This document shows, in pieces, positions 24,829 through 33,781 of a DNA stretch of 41,230 nt. The position numbers were made by a program, and so were the translations under genes. This DNA is from Saprospiraceae bacterium (GTDB taxonomy: Bacteria > Bacteroidota > Bacteroidia > Chitinophagales > Saprospiraceae), in the NCBI GenBank assembly GCA_020627825.1, contig JAHDGD010000017.1, positions 1 to 41,230 on the forward strand, given 5' to 3'. The notes under the pieces were generated by a model, which searched no databases, was not told the origin of the DNA, and worked only from the letters and a program-made list of their open reading frames with translations. The first letter of the stretch is position 1. Each line of letters opens with the position of its first letter.

Positions 24829-27567
24829 ATGGAATTTAAGGAAAAAATAGTGACGCTTTTTTTTAATCTTAATGATTGGAAAGATATTGTTCAATTATGT
24901 GATATATACTATGCACATAATAAAATTGGTAGTAGCCCTATTGAACTAAAGCATATTTCTTTTTTCCTATTTACACGAACGAAAAAATATAGATCTTATG
25001 AGATAGCCAAAAAAAGAGAAGGGCATACGCGAACTATTCATGCACCTATGAATAAGTTAAAACTTGTTCAAAAAGTATTGAATTATTGTCTTCAAGAATG
25101 CTTCAGAGCGAAATATTCTGTCCATGGATTTGTAAAAGAAAGAAGTATTGTTTCTAATGCAAGTAAACATGTAGGGAGAAAGTTTGTATATAATATTGAT
25201 CTGAAAGATTTTTTCCCTTCTATCCATTTTGGCAGAGTAAAAGGAGTTTTTAAAGGTCATCCATTTAAGTTTTCTGAAGAAATGGCAAGCTATCTTGCTA
25301 CTTTATGTACCCATGAAAATATACTTCCTCAAGGTGCCCCCACATCACCTGTTATAAGTAATCTAATTTGCAGAAATTTAGATTTTAAGTTATTCAAATT
25401 TGCACATAGCCAACGTGCAATGTATACTCGATTCGCCGATGATATTTCTTTTTCAAGCCAAAAGGATATATTTGATGATCTATTTGAACAAAATTTATCT
25501 AACATAATAGTAGGGGAAGGTTTTCAAATTAATGAAGATAAAGTATGGAAAAGAGATCAAAATAATAGACAGACAGTTACAGGTTTAGTAGTCAATAAAA
25601 AGGTGAATGTCACTCGTCAATTCAAAAAGGATTTACGTTATTTGATTAAAATATTTCATAGAGATAAAGGAAGTGGAAGTGCCCAACTATGGTTAGAAAA
25701 ATATTATAGGAAAAAGCATCGGTATGGTGGAAATACCCCTAAAATAGAAAGAATAATAGAGGGAAAACTAAGTTTTTTGAAAATGGTTGTCGGTAAAAAT
25801 GCTAAATCATTCAGAACCCTAGAATTAAAATACCATAATGCCATTAATGGTACATCTTTGACGGAAAAAGAACTAAGTAAAATAAAAGCTGATCTGTCAG
25901 AGATTATTTCAGAATTGATGTTGGATCCAGATTCAAAGAAAACAGCACACTTATTGGTAGCTATGAAAATTTTATTGGTCAATAATGGCACTTTACTTTC
26001 TTTAGAATCAGAATTCAAAAATGCAGAAAAAATATTCAATAAAAAAAGAGAAAATACTAGGAATAGATTTTTCACTAAGAACAATATAGAACATCAGAAG
26101 AACCCAATTGATGGTATATATCCTATTCTTAATGAAACGATAAAGCCCAAAAGTACTGATAGGTATGAGGATTTGCAAAAACCTCAATATTTAGTCTATT
26201 TCCTTCAATTATTTAGAGGAACAGAACATCCATTTGGTCAATTCCTTCATGGAACGGATACTGCTATCAAAGATATTTTTAGATTATCAAATCTAGAATT
26301 CAAAAAAATAGGTAAAAGTGAAAGTCGATTTCCTGATTTCTTACCTGTAGAAATTCATGGTAGTGTCAAAGCTTTTTTAAATATCATAGAAGCGAAATAT
26401 ATAGATTCAGATATTTCTTCTTTAGAGTTCATAAGAAATGAAAAAGCACTAGTTGAGGGATTTAAAAAAACCTATCGATTTGGTCCCGATCCTGGTGAAA
26501 TGAAACTATCAGAAGTCATTAGATATCAATTCATAAAAGATCCCAGTTTGTGGAAAAAAATCTGGTACTTAGATCTTCAAAAAGATTTAGATGAAATTTT
26601 CAAAAATATTTTAACATCAACTAAAAACATTGAAAAGGCAATTGAATATATTTTCGAAAGTTGTGGTCAATACTCAAACATTGGGGCAGTAAAAGTAATT
26701 GCTACTCCTTGGAATAATAAAGTGGTATTAAGAATTATCAATCTAGGTATTCATCTTAAAAACAGAACAGCCCATGAGTTTTTAAATGAACTAGGTGGAA
26801 TAAAACAAATTTCCAATTTATTAGAGGGGTACTGTGATTTCAACATTCGAGCAATATTTGCAAATAATAGTATACGAGTTCCTTTATTATCATCAAATAC
26901 TAATAAAGAGCCATCAGTTTCAGAAAACTATACACCCGAAGGATTTACATTTGAACTTATATTTTATAAACCGATTCGAATTCTATTAATTGATGATGGA
27001 GATAATGGTAAACGAATTAATAAACTGAAAGCTATTTTAAAAAACAAGCCTTTATATCAACAAATAATATCCTATACATCGGGCAAAAAATCAGACTACA
27101 ATACGAATAATTTCAATGTGGTTCTAATTCATATGTCACATCCTGAATATGATGACATAAGACAAAAATTGGTAAAAAATCAAACACCCTATATTAGTTT
27201 TAGTGGAGAAGCTTCCTTTGATAAAAGGGCAGATGGGAATTTAATTATAAGTGACTACCAACTATATAATAAGCTAGAAGAATATCTAAAACAAATTTCC
27301 GAAAATTTCAAGTATGAGTTTCAAGTATTTAATCCTAATAAAACAATTCTAACAACTTCTAATAGCAATTCCGATAATAGTAATCATTCAATTGATATGA
27401 GAGCTTTAATAAAAAATCTTAGAAAAAAATATCCTAATATAGCCGAATTACCTACGATAGAAATAGATCAATTAAAATCGATGATCGGATTGAATAAAAC
27501 AGAAAACTTCCCTCAAGTTAATACTTACCGTCAGCTAACGAATTATTTAAACCGAATGCTAAAATAA
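24829..27567 (+). CDS. Retron-type reverse transcriptase fused to degenerate HATPase-like and receiver-like domains
   Basis: This protein has 912 aa, against roughly 300-550 for most retron RTs. RT motifs are the basic segment SYEIAKKREGHTRTIHAP, SVHGF (H99), motif A YNIDLKDFFPSI (D124), LPQGAPTSP (166-174), RFADDISFS (D204, D205) and the retron-typical VTGLVVN (250-256). The RT ends near residue 340. Residues ~340-590 are helical linker of unknown fold. Residues ~600-712 resemble a GHKL/histidine-kinase ATPase: an IFESCGQYS helix in N-box position, a KVVLRIINLG strand, and a closing GFTFELIF. Residues ~715-835 resemble a receiver domain that keeps the acidic pair in RILLIDDGD. The phospho-acceptor position reads VVLIHMS, so the aspartate is missing. 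The candidate msr-msd RNA precedes the gene and the receiver/HEPN partner follows after 6 nt. The RT call is firm; the C-terminal calls are by-eye fold inference. Confidence 0.88.
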   Translation: MEFKEKIVTLFFNLNDWKDIVQLCDIYYAHNKIGSSPIELKHISFFLFTRTKKYRSYEIAKKREGHTRTIHAPMNKLKLVQKVLNYCLQECFRAKYSVHGFVKERSIVSNASKHVGRKFVYNIDLKDFFPSIHFGRVKGVFKGHPFKFSEEMASYLATLCTHENILPQGAPTSPVISNLICRNLDFKLFKFAHSQRAMYTRFADDISFSSQKDIFDDLFEQNLSNIIVGEGFQINEDKVWKRDQNNRQTVTGLVVNKKVNVTRQFKKDLRYLIKIFHRDKGSGSAQLWLEKYYRKKHRYGGNTPKIERIIEGKLSFLKMVVGKNAKSFRTLELKYHNAINGTSLTEKELSKIKADLSEIISELMLDPDSKKTAHLLVAMKILLVNNGTLLSLESEFKNAEKIFNKKRENTRNRFFTKNNIEHQKNPIDGIYPILNETIKPKSTDRYEDLQKPQYLVYFLQLFRGTEHPFGQFLHGTDTAIKDIFRLSNLEFKKIGKSESRFPDFLPVEIHGSVKAFLNIIEAKYIDSDISSLEFIRNEKALVEGFKKTYRFGPDPGEMKLSEVIRYQFIKDPSLWKKIWYLDLQKDLDEIFKNILTSTKNIEKAIEYIFESCGQYSNIGAVKVIATPWNNKVVLRIINLGIHLKNRTAHEFLNELGGIKQISNLLEGYCDFNIRAIFANNSIRVPLLSSNTNKEPSVSENYTPEGFTFELIFYKPIRILLIDDGDNGKRINKLKAILKNKPLYQQIISYTSGKKSDYNTNNFNVVLIHMSHPEYDDIRQKLVKNQTPYISFSGEASFDKRADGNLIISDYQLYNKLEEYLKQISENFKYEFQVFNPNKTILTTSNSNSDNSNHSIDMRALIKNLRKKYPNIAELPTIEIDQLKSMIGLNKTENFPQVNTYRQLTNYLNRMLK

Positions 27568-27573
27568 AATCCT

Positions 27574-28716
27574 ATGACAATCATACATGTTTATCCTGAA
27601 AATGATGATACTAATACTAGCTACAGCTTTTCAAATGCGCTAAACATCATTGATTTAACATATAAAACAGATGAATTTCTAAGTGAATCATCTCAAGAGT
27701 TAAGTATTCAAGATTTTTTATTAAAAAATAAGATTAGTCTAGACCAAGCTGAAGGAATTCTAATCTCAGAAGACTGTGATTGGAAACATGCTATTTTTAT
27801 GATAATACTTTTAAAACTAAATAGAGAATTGCCAATTCTTTGGGCTTCTGATCATTCGTATAATGAAATAGCTTTAAAATGTAATAATCCAGAGTTTGGG
27901 GTCAATAAATTGATATTGCCTTGTAATAGCTTCCGTTTTATTGATGTTCAATCATACAATAAGGTAAATGAAGAGATTGAAGATTATTTCATTCAGCACG
28001 ATTCAACTAAAGATAACACTAATCCCCTAGCAGCTATTAAAATTTTTAACCCACCTAGAGGTTCTCATCAACTTACCAATGAATGGGGTGCATATAAGCT
28101 AGCTTATACAGCAGGGTATTATGATTTACTGGAGCCCCTGAAACAACTACAACCCAGTCTTAATTTAATCTACTTCCAGTACTTAATTCAAAAGCATGGT
28201 TTAATACCTAATAATGTCAATCAAGGTGAAAACACAAATCCAATCCGACTAGAAGGCAAAGTATTATATATAGATGATAATTATGAAAAAGGTTGGGCTA
28301 TGGTACTTAAAAGAATCTTAGAAACAAAAGTAAATCTTGAATTAAGATGCTATGAATCGGTAATTAATTTTGCTCAAAAAGAAGAACAATGCGTACAAGA
28401 AATAGTTGAAATAATCAATACAGAAGCACCACAATTAATTTTATTGGATTTAAGACTTATACCGGAAGATGATTTACCAGTGAAAAACTATACCAATATT
28501 GAAGATTTTACGGGCGGTCGTATATTGAATACGATAAAAGCAAAATTTCCATTCCTCCCTGTTATTATCTTTACGGCTTCTAATAAAGCATGGAATATGA
28601 GTCAATTGTTTGACGAAGGAGCTGATGGTTATTTTATAAAAGAAAGTCCTACATTATACCCAGATGAAGCCCTTGGGAATGAAAACTTTCAATCATTTTT
28701 AAAATTACTAACTTAA
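27574..28716 (+). CDS. Response-regulator-like protein, 5' part of an IS-interrupted gene
   Basis: The present frame is 380 aa. Residues ~1-130 look like a degenerate receiver (GILISEDCDWKHA, then LPILWASD). Residues ~150-215 are a helical linker (PRGSHQLTNEWGAYKLAYTA). Residues ~226-360 are a canonical receiver with LYIDD (D234, D235), the phosphorylatable D292 in ILLDLRL, T334 in IIFTAS and K356 in GYFIKES. A long loop after D292 is unusual. Retron RTs are normally followed by an effector, and the 6-nt spacing says this gene is co-expressed with the RT. The last residue and the TAA stop lie inside the end of an IS982-family element. The true protein continued into the frame now at 29631-30442, giving ~649 aa. 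The truncated form keeps the sensor part but not the putative RNase part. Confidence 0.82.
   Translation: MTIIHVYPENDDTNTSYSFSNALNIIDLTYKTDEFLSESSQELSIQDFLLKNKISLDQAEGILISEDCDWKHAIFMIILLKLNRELPILWASDHSYNEIALKCNNPEFGVNKLILPCNSFRFIDVQSYNKVNEEIEDYFIQHDSTKDNTNPLAAIKIFNPPRGSHQLTNEWGAYKLAYTAGYYDLLEPLKQLQPSLNLIYFQYLIQKHGLIPNNVNQGENTNPIRLEGKVLYIDDNYEKGWAMVLKRILETKVNLELRCYESVINFAQKEEQCVQEIVEIINTEAPQLILLDLRLIPEDDLPVKNYTNIEDFTGGRILNTIKAKFPFLPVIIFTASNKAWNMSQLFDEGADGYFIKESPTLYPDEALGNENFQSFLKLLT
28705..28711 (+). repeat. Target-site duplication, left copy
   Basis: TTACTAA occurs here and again at 29624-29630, exactly flanking the insertion. A 7-bp duplication is within the range seen for IS982-family elements. 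Confidence 0.75.
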
Positions 28717-29623
28717 GTTGCGGAAAAGCATAATCTATCAAAAAAAGGATAAATTTGGTTAAACCACTAATCAAAAATGTCCTCCCAATGATAGACTATA
28801 CCATCGCAATTTATTGTTTTTTAGATGATTATTTAAAAATTAGCTGTCCAAAAGAGGATAGTCGCCGAAAAATCAGTAATGCTGAAATTTTGACTACCGT
28901 GCTTTTAGCCAGTCGCTATTTTCATGGAAACTTCGTTAGTGCTCGAATGTATATGTGTCAACACCATGGTATGGCTAAATTGAATAAGTCTAACTTTAAT
29001 AGACATTTGCATCGACTTAGTCAAATCCTTGAGTTCATCTTTATTGCACTTGGGCGAACACTTAAAGAACTAAATACTGAGAGTCGCTATCTAATTGATT
29101 CTTTTCCCATAGCAGTTTGTAAAAACATCCGTATTTCGAGATGCAAATTATTACAAGGCGAAGCTTATCGAGGGTTTAATGCCTCGAAGAAAGAATACTT
29201 CTATGGCTTTAAGGTTCAAGTAATTACAACTTCTGATGGAATACCTGTTGACTACTTTATTTCAGCAGGTTCATTCCATGATGTGACAGCTTTTCAAGCT
29301 ATGAATTTTCAGCTTCCTCAAAACAGCGAATTATATGCAGATAGTGCTTACACAGATTATGAACTGGAAGATTTATATGCCGAATTTGATAAGATTTTTC
29401 TACAAGTAGACCGAAAATCTAATTCTAAACGACCTGATACACCAGCTCAACGATTTCTAAAAAAGCAGTATCGTAAACGAATTGAAACAACTTTTAGCGA
29501 GATTACTAACTTTTTTCCTAAGCGTATTCATGCGGTCACCCCGCAAGGATTTTTACTTAAAATTATCTTGTTTTTACTCGCTTTTATTTTTGAAAAGGTG
29601 AATCCCTTTTCCGCAACTTAAAT
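28712..29623 (+). mobile_element. IS982-family insertion sequence (~912 bp)
   Basis: The ends are near-perfect inverted repeats: TTAAGTTGCGGAAAAG at 28713-28728 and CTTTTCCGCAACTTAA at 29606-29621. One complete transposase gene fills the element. A 7-bp direct repeat (TTACTAA) flanks it. The outermost 1-2 bases do not match, so the exact tips are uncertain by a base or two. It is inserted in the sense orientation in the receiver/HEPN gene of the retron-like locus and supplies that gene's present stop codon. Intact ends and an intact transposase suggest a recent, possibly still mobile copy. Confidence 0.88.
28788..29621 (+). CDS. IS982-family transposase
   Basis: This 277-aa protein is counted from the ATG at 28788; a TTG at 28755 would add 11 residues. 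The family core YLIDSFPIAVCKNIRIS carries the first acidic residue (D104), ELYADSAYT the second (D185), and KRIETTFSEI the third (E233), making a complete DDE triad. The block GEAYRGFNASKKEYFYGFKV is also typical of IS982. The stop codon lies inside the right inverted repeat. Length and motifs are complete, so the enzyme is probably active. The element splits the HEPN-type effector gene of the neighbouring retron-like system. Confidence 0.9.
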   Translation: MIDYTIAIYCFLDDYLKISCPKEDSRRKISNAEILTTVLLASRYFHGNFVSARMYMCQHHGMAKLNKSNFNRHLHRLSQILEFIFIALGRTLKELNTESRYLIDSFPIAVCKNIRISRCKLLQGEAYRGFNASKKEYFYGFKVQVITTSDGIPVDYFISAGSFHDVTAFQAMNFQLPQNSELYADSAYTDYELEDLYAEFDKIFLQVDRKSNSKRPDTPAQRFLKKQYRKRIETTFSEITNFFPKRIHAVTPQGFLLKIILFLLAFIFEKVNPFSAT

Positions 29624-29630
29624 TTACTAA
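29624..29630 (+). repeat. Target-site duplication, right copy
   Basis: TTACTAA matches the left copy at 28705-28711. Deleting one copy together with the element joins the CTA codon to AGC and keeps the reading frame open. Confidence 0.75.
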
Positions 29631-29656
29631 GCAAATCAAAGCAGAAATACAAAAGA

Positions 29657-30442
29657 TTGCAGCCGTTTTGGCAATTTATCACTATTGTTGAACAAGAGAT
29701 GCTAATTGAAGAAAGGCAAATTGCTATAAATGATGCTGATGAACCCCAAACGCAGGAACATACAAAAGTAGAAAAACGAATTAAAGAACGATTGTATATG
29801 TTTTTTGGTCTTCTCAAAAGGAGTTTTGAAGATACAAGCTATAATTCAAATTTTCACTATTCGGATTTTAAACTAGCTTTCATGACCCTATGGAGTTGCT
29901 TAAATGATATCCAATATATTTATTATGATAAATCCGAAACTTGGACGAATAATAATGGAAAGGAATTTTTCAACATAAAAATAGAGGAATATCTAACAAA
30001 CAAATTGAGTGTTTCTATATCAGATGATCTAGAACGTTATCTACAAAGGAAAAAATCGGGTGCTAACAAATTCGAATCCTTATTAAAAGTAGATTATAGT
30101 ATAACAACTCCTTATATCTTAAATGTAAATCCTGTTAATATCAATCGATTTACGGATAGTATCGGAGAGCAAATTGGATTTCTAATATTAACGTTTAACA
30201 AAGGTACAATTACAGATAATACAGCTAGTCGATATACTACCCAAACCCTAGTGAATAATTTAGTACAATTAAAAGACAAACGAAATAAACTATATTTGAC
30301 CCATGGTAACGAAGAAAAAGGAAGTACCTTTTTCGTAAATACAGAAAAAGACAACCCTGATATTACTTTAAAAGATTGTACACAATTATTCGAGATCATT
30401 TATTTTTTACTGACAGGTACACTGGAGAAAATAGAGGTTTAG
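29657..30442 (+). CDS. Severed C-terminal part of the receiver protein, HEPN-like domain
   Basis: The open frame runs from at least 29631 to 30442. A TTG at 29657 gives 261 aa, or an ATG at 29699 gives 247. It is the exact in-frame continuation of the receiver gene once the IS and one TTACTAA copy are removed (total ~649 aa; the junction reads LLSKSKQKYKRLQ). The fragment is helical. Near its end, VQLKDKRNKLYLTHGNE contains R-x6-H with N after R and G after H (R209 and H216 of the fragment, about R597 and H604 of the restored protein). That pattern is typical of HEPN RNases and toxins. Separated from its receiver and without a clear start site, it is probably not made properly, so functionally it is a pseudogene fragment. 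Confidence 0.75.
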   Translation: MQPFWQFITIVEQEMLIEERQIAINDADEPQTQEHTKVEKRIKERLYMFFGLLKRSFEDTSYNSNFHYSDFKLAFMTLWSCLNDIQYIYYDKSETWTNNNGKEFFNIKIEEYLTNKLSVSISDDLERYLQRKKSGANKFESLLKVDYSITTPYILNVNPVNINRFTDSIGEQIGFLILTFNKGTITDNTASRYTTQTLVNNLVQLKDKRNKLYLTHGNEEKGSTFFVNTEKDNPDITLKDCTQLFEIIYFLLTGTLEKIEV

Positions 30443-30508
30443 CTCCCCTCTCCAACCCAACTTTTTCCCGTACCTTTAGCGCCACATAACAAACACGCAA
30501 CTCGATCC

Positions 30509-32491
30509 ATGACACAAGAGAATATCCGTCAACTCGAAAAAGAACTCTGGGATGCTGCTGACGAACTTCGCGGCAATTCCAAACTCACAGCAGCCGAATA
30601 CAAAGATCCTATTCTAGGATTGGTATTCCTGCGCTTTGCACAAAATCGTTACGAACGCGCCAAAATCGAAATCGAAGAAAACCTTCCCATTAATCCACGG
30701 ACGCAACAAAAAAGAATCGCTACCAAAAACGACTACGAAGCCGCAGGAGTAATTCTACTACCCGATAAAGCTAAATACGATTACCTCGCCGAACTCCCCG
30801 AAGACGAAGATATTGCTGATGCCCTCAATACCGCCATGCGACTTATTGAAAGTGAGTATGCCGACTTACAAGGCATTCTCCCCAAAAACTACCAAGAATT
30901 CAACAGTGATTTACTTCGTTCTCTGGTACGGGTATTCAATAGCGATGCCGTACGCCAAGCCGAAGGCGATGTCTTCGGACGCATCTATGAGTTTTTCTTG
31001 ATGAAATTTTCTATGAGTGGGGCAGGTGCACAGGAAGGGGGAGAGTTCTTTACACCGCCCTCTTTGGTCAACCTCATCGTTCAGTTTATCCAACCCAATC
31101 GAGGTTTGATCCATGATCCTGCTTGCGGCTCAGGGGGAATGTTTGTACAAACGGCTCATTTTGTCAAAGATCAAAGCAATCAATCGGTCAATGCGGCCAT
31201 CTCTGTTCGAGGAACGGAACTTAAAAGCAACAATACTCGTCTGGCTAAAATGAACCTTGCCATACATGGTATTGATGGTAAAATCATCGAAAGCAATAGT
31301 TTCTATAGCGATCCGCACGAACTTCTGGGGAAATGCGACTTTGTCATGGCCAATCCACCTTTCAATGTCGATAAAATTGACATCTCCAAAGAATTTGTCA
31401 AAAAAGACCCCCGCTTGCCTTTTGGTATTCCCATGACAGGTAAAGGCACTTGTCCCAATGGCAATTACCTCTGGGCGCAATATTTTTATAGTTACCTCAA
31501 CGATACTGGACGCGCAGGCTTTGTCATGGCTTCTTCGGCTACTGATGCAGGGCACAGCGAAAAGCGTATCCGCGAGCAAGTCGTCGAAACGGGGCATGTC
31601 GATTGTATCGTTTCGATTGCCAACAACTTCTTTTATACGCGTTCTTTGCCTTGCCATGTTTGGTTTTATGATAAAAACAAAAACGCCCAGAATACGGATA
31701 AGGTACTCATGCTCGATGCTCGAAATACCTATCGAGTGGTCAATTCTACCATCAATGATTTTTCTCCTGGGCAATTGACCAATCTCCGTACTATTATCAG
31801 TTTATATCGTCAGGAAGATAACGCAATGTCCAATGCTTTGGCACAACACCAAGCCAATACACAAGCCATACTTTCAAAACTATACGGCCTTTATCAAGAA
31901 ACACATCAGGAAATCCAAAACATCTTAAAAGAAAAAAATTGGTCAACTATAAAATTGGATACACTTGTTGAATTTCCGACAATTGCCATTGAAAATGCGG
32001 ATGGCGTAAACCAACAATTAGCGAATCCCTTCTTGCAACTCTCTAAGGCACTAGAGCAAATACGTCAAGAACTAGCAGATACAGAAGCAACGGCCAAAGC
32101 CCAAAAATTAAAGAAAACCGAAATTACTAAATTATTGGCGCCCTATAAAAGTAAAATTAATACCCTCTCCAAACCACTAAAAAACTATACAAAAAACACT
32201 ACAGAAGAGCTCAAAGCTAGCCAGCAAGCCATCACTGATTGGCAGCAACTTCTTGACTATTTCCCAGAAGGGCAGTATCGAGATATAGAGGGACTGTGTA
32301 AAATAACCGACTTGGAGGAGATTCGAGAACAAGACTATAGCCTTACCCCAGGGCGATATGTAGGCGTAGCCCTTGATATTGATCTAGACTTCGACTATCA
32401 AGGACGGATGAGCGAGATACACCAAGAACTCGCCCAACTCCACCAAGAAGCCAATCTATTGATGAACCAAATACAAGCCGTTGAATTATGA
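30509..32491 (+). CDS. hsdM: Type I restriction-modification DNA methyltransferase, M subunit
   Basis: This 660-aa protein uses S-adenosylmethionine to methylate adenine in the target set by HsdS. The N-terminal helical domain (~1-150) is followed by FFTPPSLVNLIV, the SAM-binding motif I DPACGSGG (203-210) and catalytic motif IV NPPF (282-285). This is the N6-adenine order. The C-terminal part is coiled-coil-rich (~470-600) and contains the PGRYVG block common to these subunits. It is longer than the classical ~500-aa enzymes because of that C-terminal extension. The stop overlaps the hsdS start as ATGA. The gene is visibly richer in G and C than the retron-like genes before it. Confidence 0.95.
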   Translation: MTQENIRQLEKELWDAADELRGNSKLTAAEYKDPILGLVFLRFAQNRYERAKIEIEENLPINPRTQQKRIATKNDYEAAGVILLPDKAKYDYLAELPEDEDIADALNTAMRLIESEYADLQGILPKNYQEFNSDLLRSLVRVFNSDAVRQAEGDVFGRIYEFFLMKFSMSGAGAQEGGEFFTPPSLVNLIVQFIQPNRGLIHDPACGSGGMFVQTAHFVKDQSNQSVNAAISVRGTELKSNNTRLAKMNLAIHGIDGKIIESNSFYSDPHELLGKCDFVMANPPFNVDKIDISKEFVKKDPRLPFGIPMTGKGTCPNGNYLWAQYFYSYLNDTGRAGFVMASSATDAGHSEKRIREQVVETGHVDCIVSIANNFFYTRSLPCHVWFYDKNKNAQNTDKVLMLDARNTYRVVNSTINDFSPGQLTNLRTIISLYRQEDNAMSNALAQHQANTQAILSKLYGLYQETHQEIQNILKEKNWSTIKLDTLVEFPTIAIENADGVNQQLANPFLQLSKALEQIRQELADTEATAKAQKLKKTEITKLLAPYKSKINTLSKPLKNYTKNTTEELKASQQAITDWQQLLDYFPEGQYRDIEGLCKITDLEEIREQDYSLTPGRYVGVALDIDLDFDYQGRMSEIHQELAQLHQEANLLMNQIQAVEL

Positions 32492-33771
32492 GAGAGGGAT
32501 ATAGATTAGATGAAGTGTGTGATTTTATAAATGGAGGAAGTTGGACTGCAAACGAATATTCTAATGAATGCTATCCAGTTTTAAAGGTTTCTAATTTTCA
32601 GCAAGATAGCTTTGATTTAGAAGATGTTAGTTTTCTCGATGCCAAATATATTACAAAATATAAGAAACATGAATTAAAGCTACATGACGTCGTAGTCGCA
32701 ACTGTAGGTTCTCATCCTAACTTGGTTAATTCATCAGCAGGTAGATGTGTTTGCATTCCCCAAAAAATAGTTGGTTACTTATTAAACCAAAATGCTGTTT
32801 GTTTACGGACTAAAAATGATAAAGTCTTAGACCAAAGATATTTTGCCTACTTATGTAAAACTCAGATATTTCAACATTATATTCAACAAAGAGGTAAAGG
32901 AGCTGCGAATCAAATGCGTATTCCAATTGGAGGAATAAAAAGTTTTAGATATAAGTTTCCTAAGATAAAAAACCAACGCAAAATCGCCTCCATCCTTTCT
33001 GCCTACGACGACTTGATCGAAAATAACCTCCGCCGTATCCAACTCCTCGAAGAGCTCGCCCAGCAGACCTACGAAGAGTGGTTTGTACGAATGCGCTTCC
33101 CTGGGCATGAGACGGCTGAGTGGGATGAGGAAATAGGCTTGCCGAAGGGGTGGGAGAAGGTGAAATGTTATGATATTATGGATGTAATGAGTGGAGGCAC
33201 TCCTAAAACAACAGAGAATCAATATTGGAATGGAGAAATTCAATTCTTTACACCTAAAGATGTATCGAATAGTAGTTACACAAATGGAACTATGAAAAGA
33301 ATTACAACTTTAGGGCTTTCTAAATGTAATTCTAAATTATATCCTAAAAATACTGTTTTTATTACTGCGCGTGGAACTGTGGGCAAAATAAATTTGGCAT
33401 CTGAATCTATGGCAATGAATCAATCATGCTATGCCTTAAGAGGAAAAAAAGAAATTAATCAGTATTTTCTATTTGAATCAATCAAAAATATAGTTTACTC
33501 GTTTAAGAGTGTTGCTAGTGGAGGTGTTTTTGATACAATAGTTGTAGATACTTTTAAGTTTCTACCTTTTTTAAAGCCAACATCTTCTTTAATTAATGAA
33601 TTTACAGACTTTGTGAGTCCGTTGTATCAAAAATCTTTAATACTCCAAACCCAAAACCGTCTCCTCAAAGAAGCGCGTGATATTTTACTTCCTAGATTGA
33701 TGATGGGTTTGATAGATGTGGAAAGTATTCATATCCCAGAAAACGGGATGTTAGAAATAACAAACGAATAA
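32488..33771 (+). CDS. hsdS: Type I restriction-modification specificity subunit
   Basis: This 427-aa protein has the usual two target-recognition domains. TRD1 is residues ~1-165 and TRD2 ~225-390. They are separated by the conserved helical spacer QRKIASILSAYDDLIENN, RRIQLLEELAQQTYEEWF, and bounded by a second helix QNRLLKEARDILLPRLM. Each TRD reads one half of a bipartite DNA site, so sequence specificity is set here; the site cannot be read from sequence. The spacer DNA is clearly GC-richer than the two very AT-rich TRD-coding parts, a mosaic that indicates exchange of recognition domains. Translation is coupled to hsdM by a 4-bp overlap. Confidence 0.93.
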   Translation: MREGYRLDEVCDFINGGSWTANEYSNECYPVLKVSNFQQDSFDLEDVSFLDAKYITKYKKHELKLHDVVVATVGSHPNLVNSSAGRCVCIPQKIVGYLLNQNAVCLRTKNDKVLDQRYFAYLCKTQIFQHYIQQRGKGAANQMRIPIGGIKSFRYKFPKIKNQRKIASILSAYDDLIENNLRRIQLLEELAQQTYEEWFVRMRFPGHETAEWDEEIGLPKGWEKVKCYDIMDVMSGGTPKTTENQYWNGEIQFFTPKDVSNSSYTNGTMKRITTLGLSKCNSKLYPKNTVFITARGTVGKINLASESMAMNQSCYALRGKKEINQYFLFESIKNIVYSFKSVASGGVFDTIVVDTFKFLPFLKPTSSLINEFTDFVSPLYQKSLILQTQNRLLKEARDILLPRLMMGLIDVESIHIPENGMLEITNE

Positions 33772-33781
33772 ATACAAATAA

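Noticed and set aside
24829-27567. Group II intron or DGR-type reverse transcriptase
   Set aside because: There is no maturase or HNH domain, no intron RNA structure, and no template/variable repeat pair seen; the VTG motif and upstream a1/a2 RNA fit a retron.
29657-30442. Independent small gene between the IS and hsdM
   Set aside because: Its frame continues exactly from the receiver gene after removal of the IS and one 7-bp duplication, so it is the 3' part of that gene.
31130-31774. 214-codon minus-strand frame opposite hsdM
   Set aside because: It lies entirely opposite the conserved hsdM catalytic domain and has no family features.
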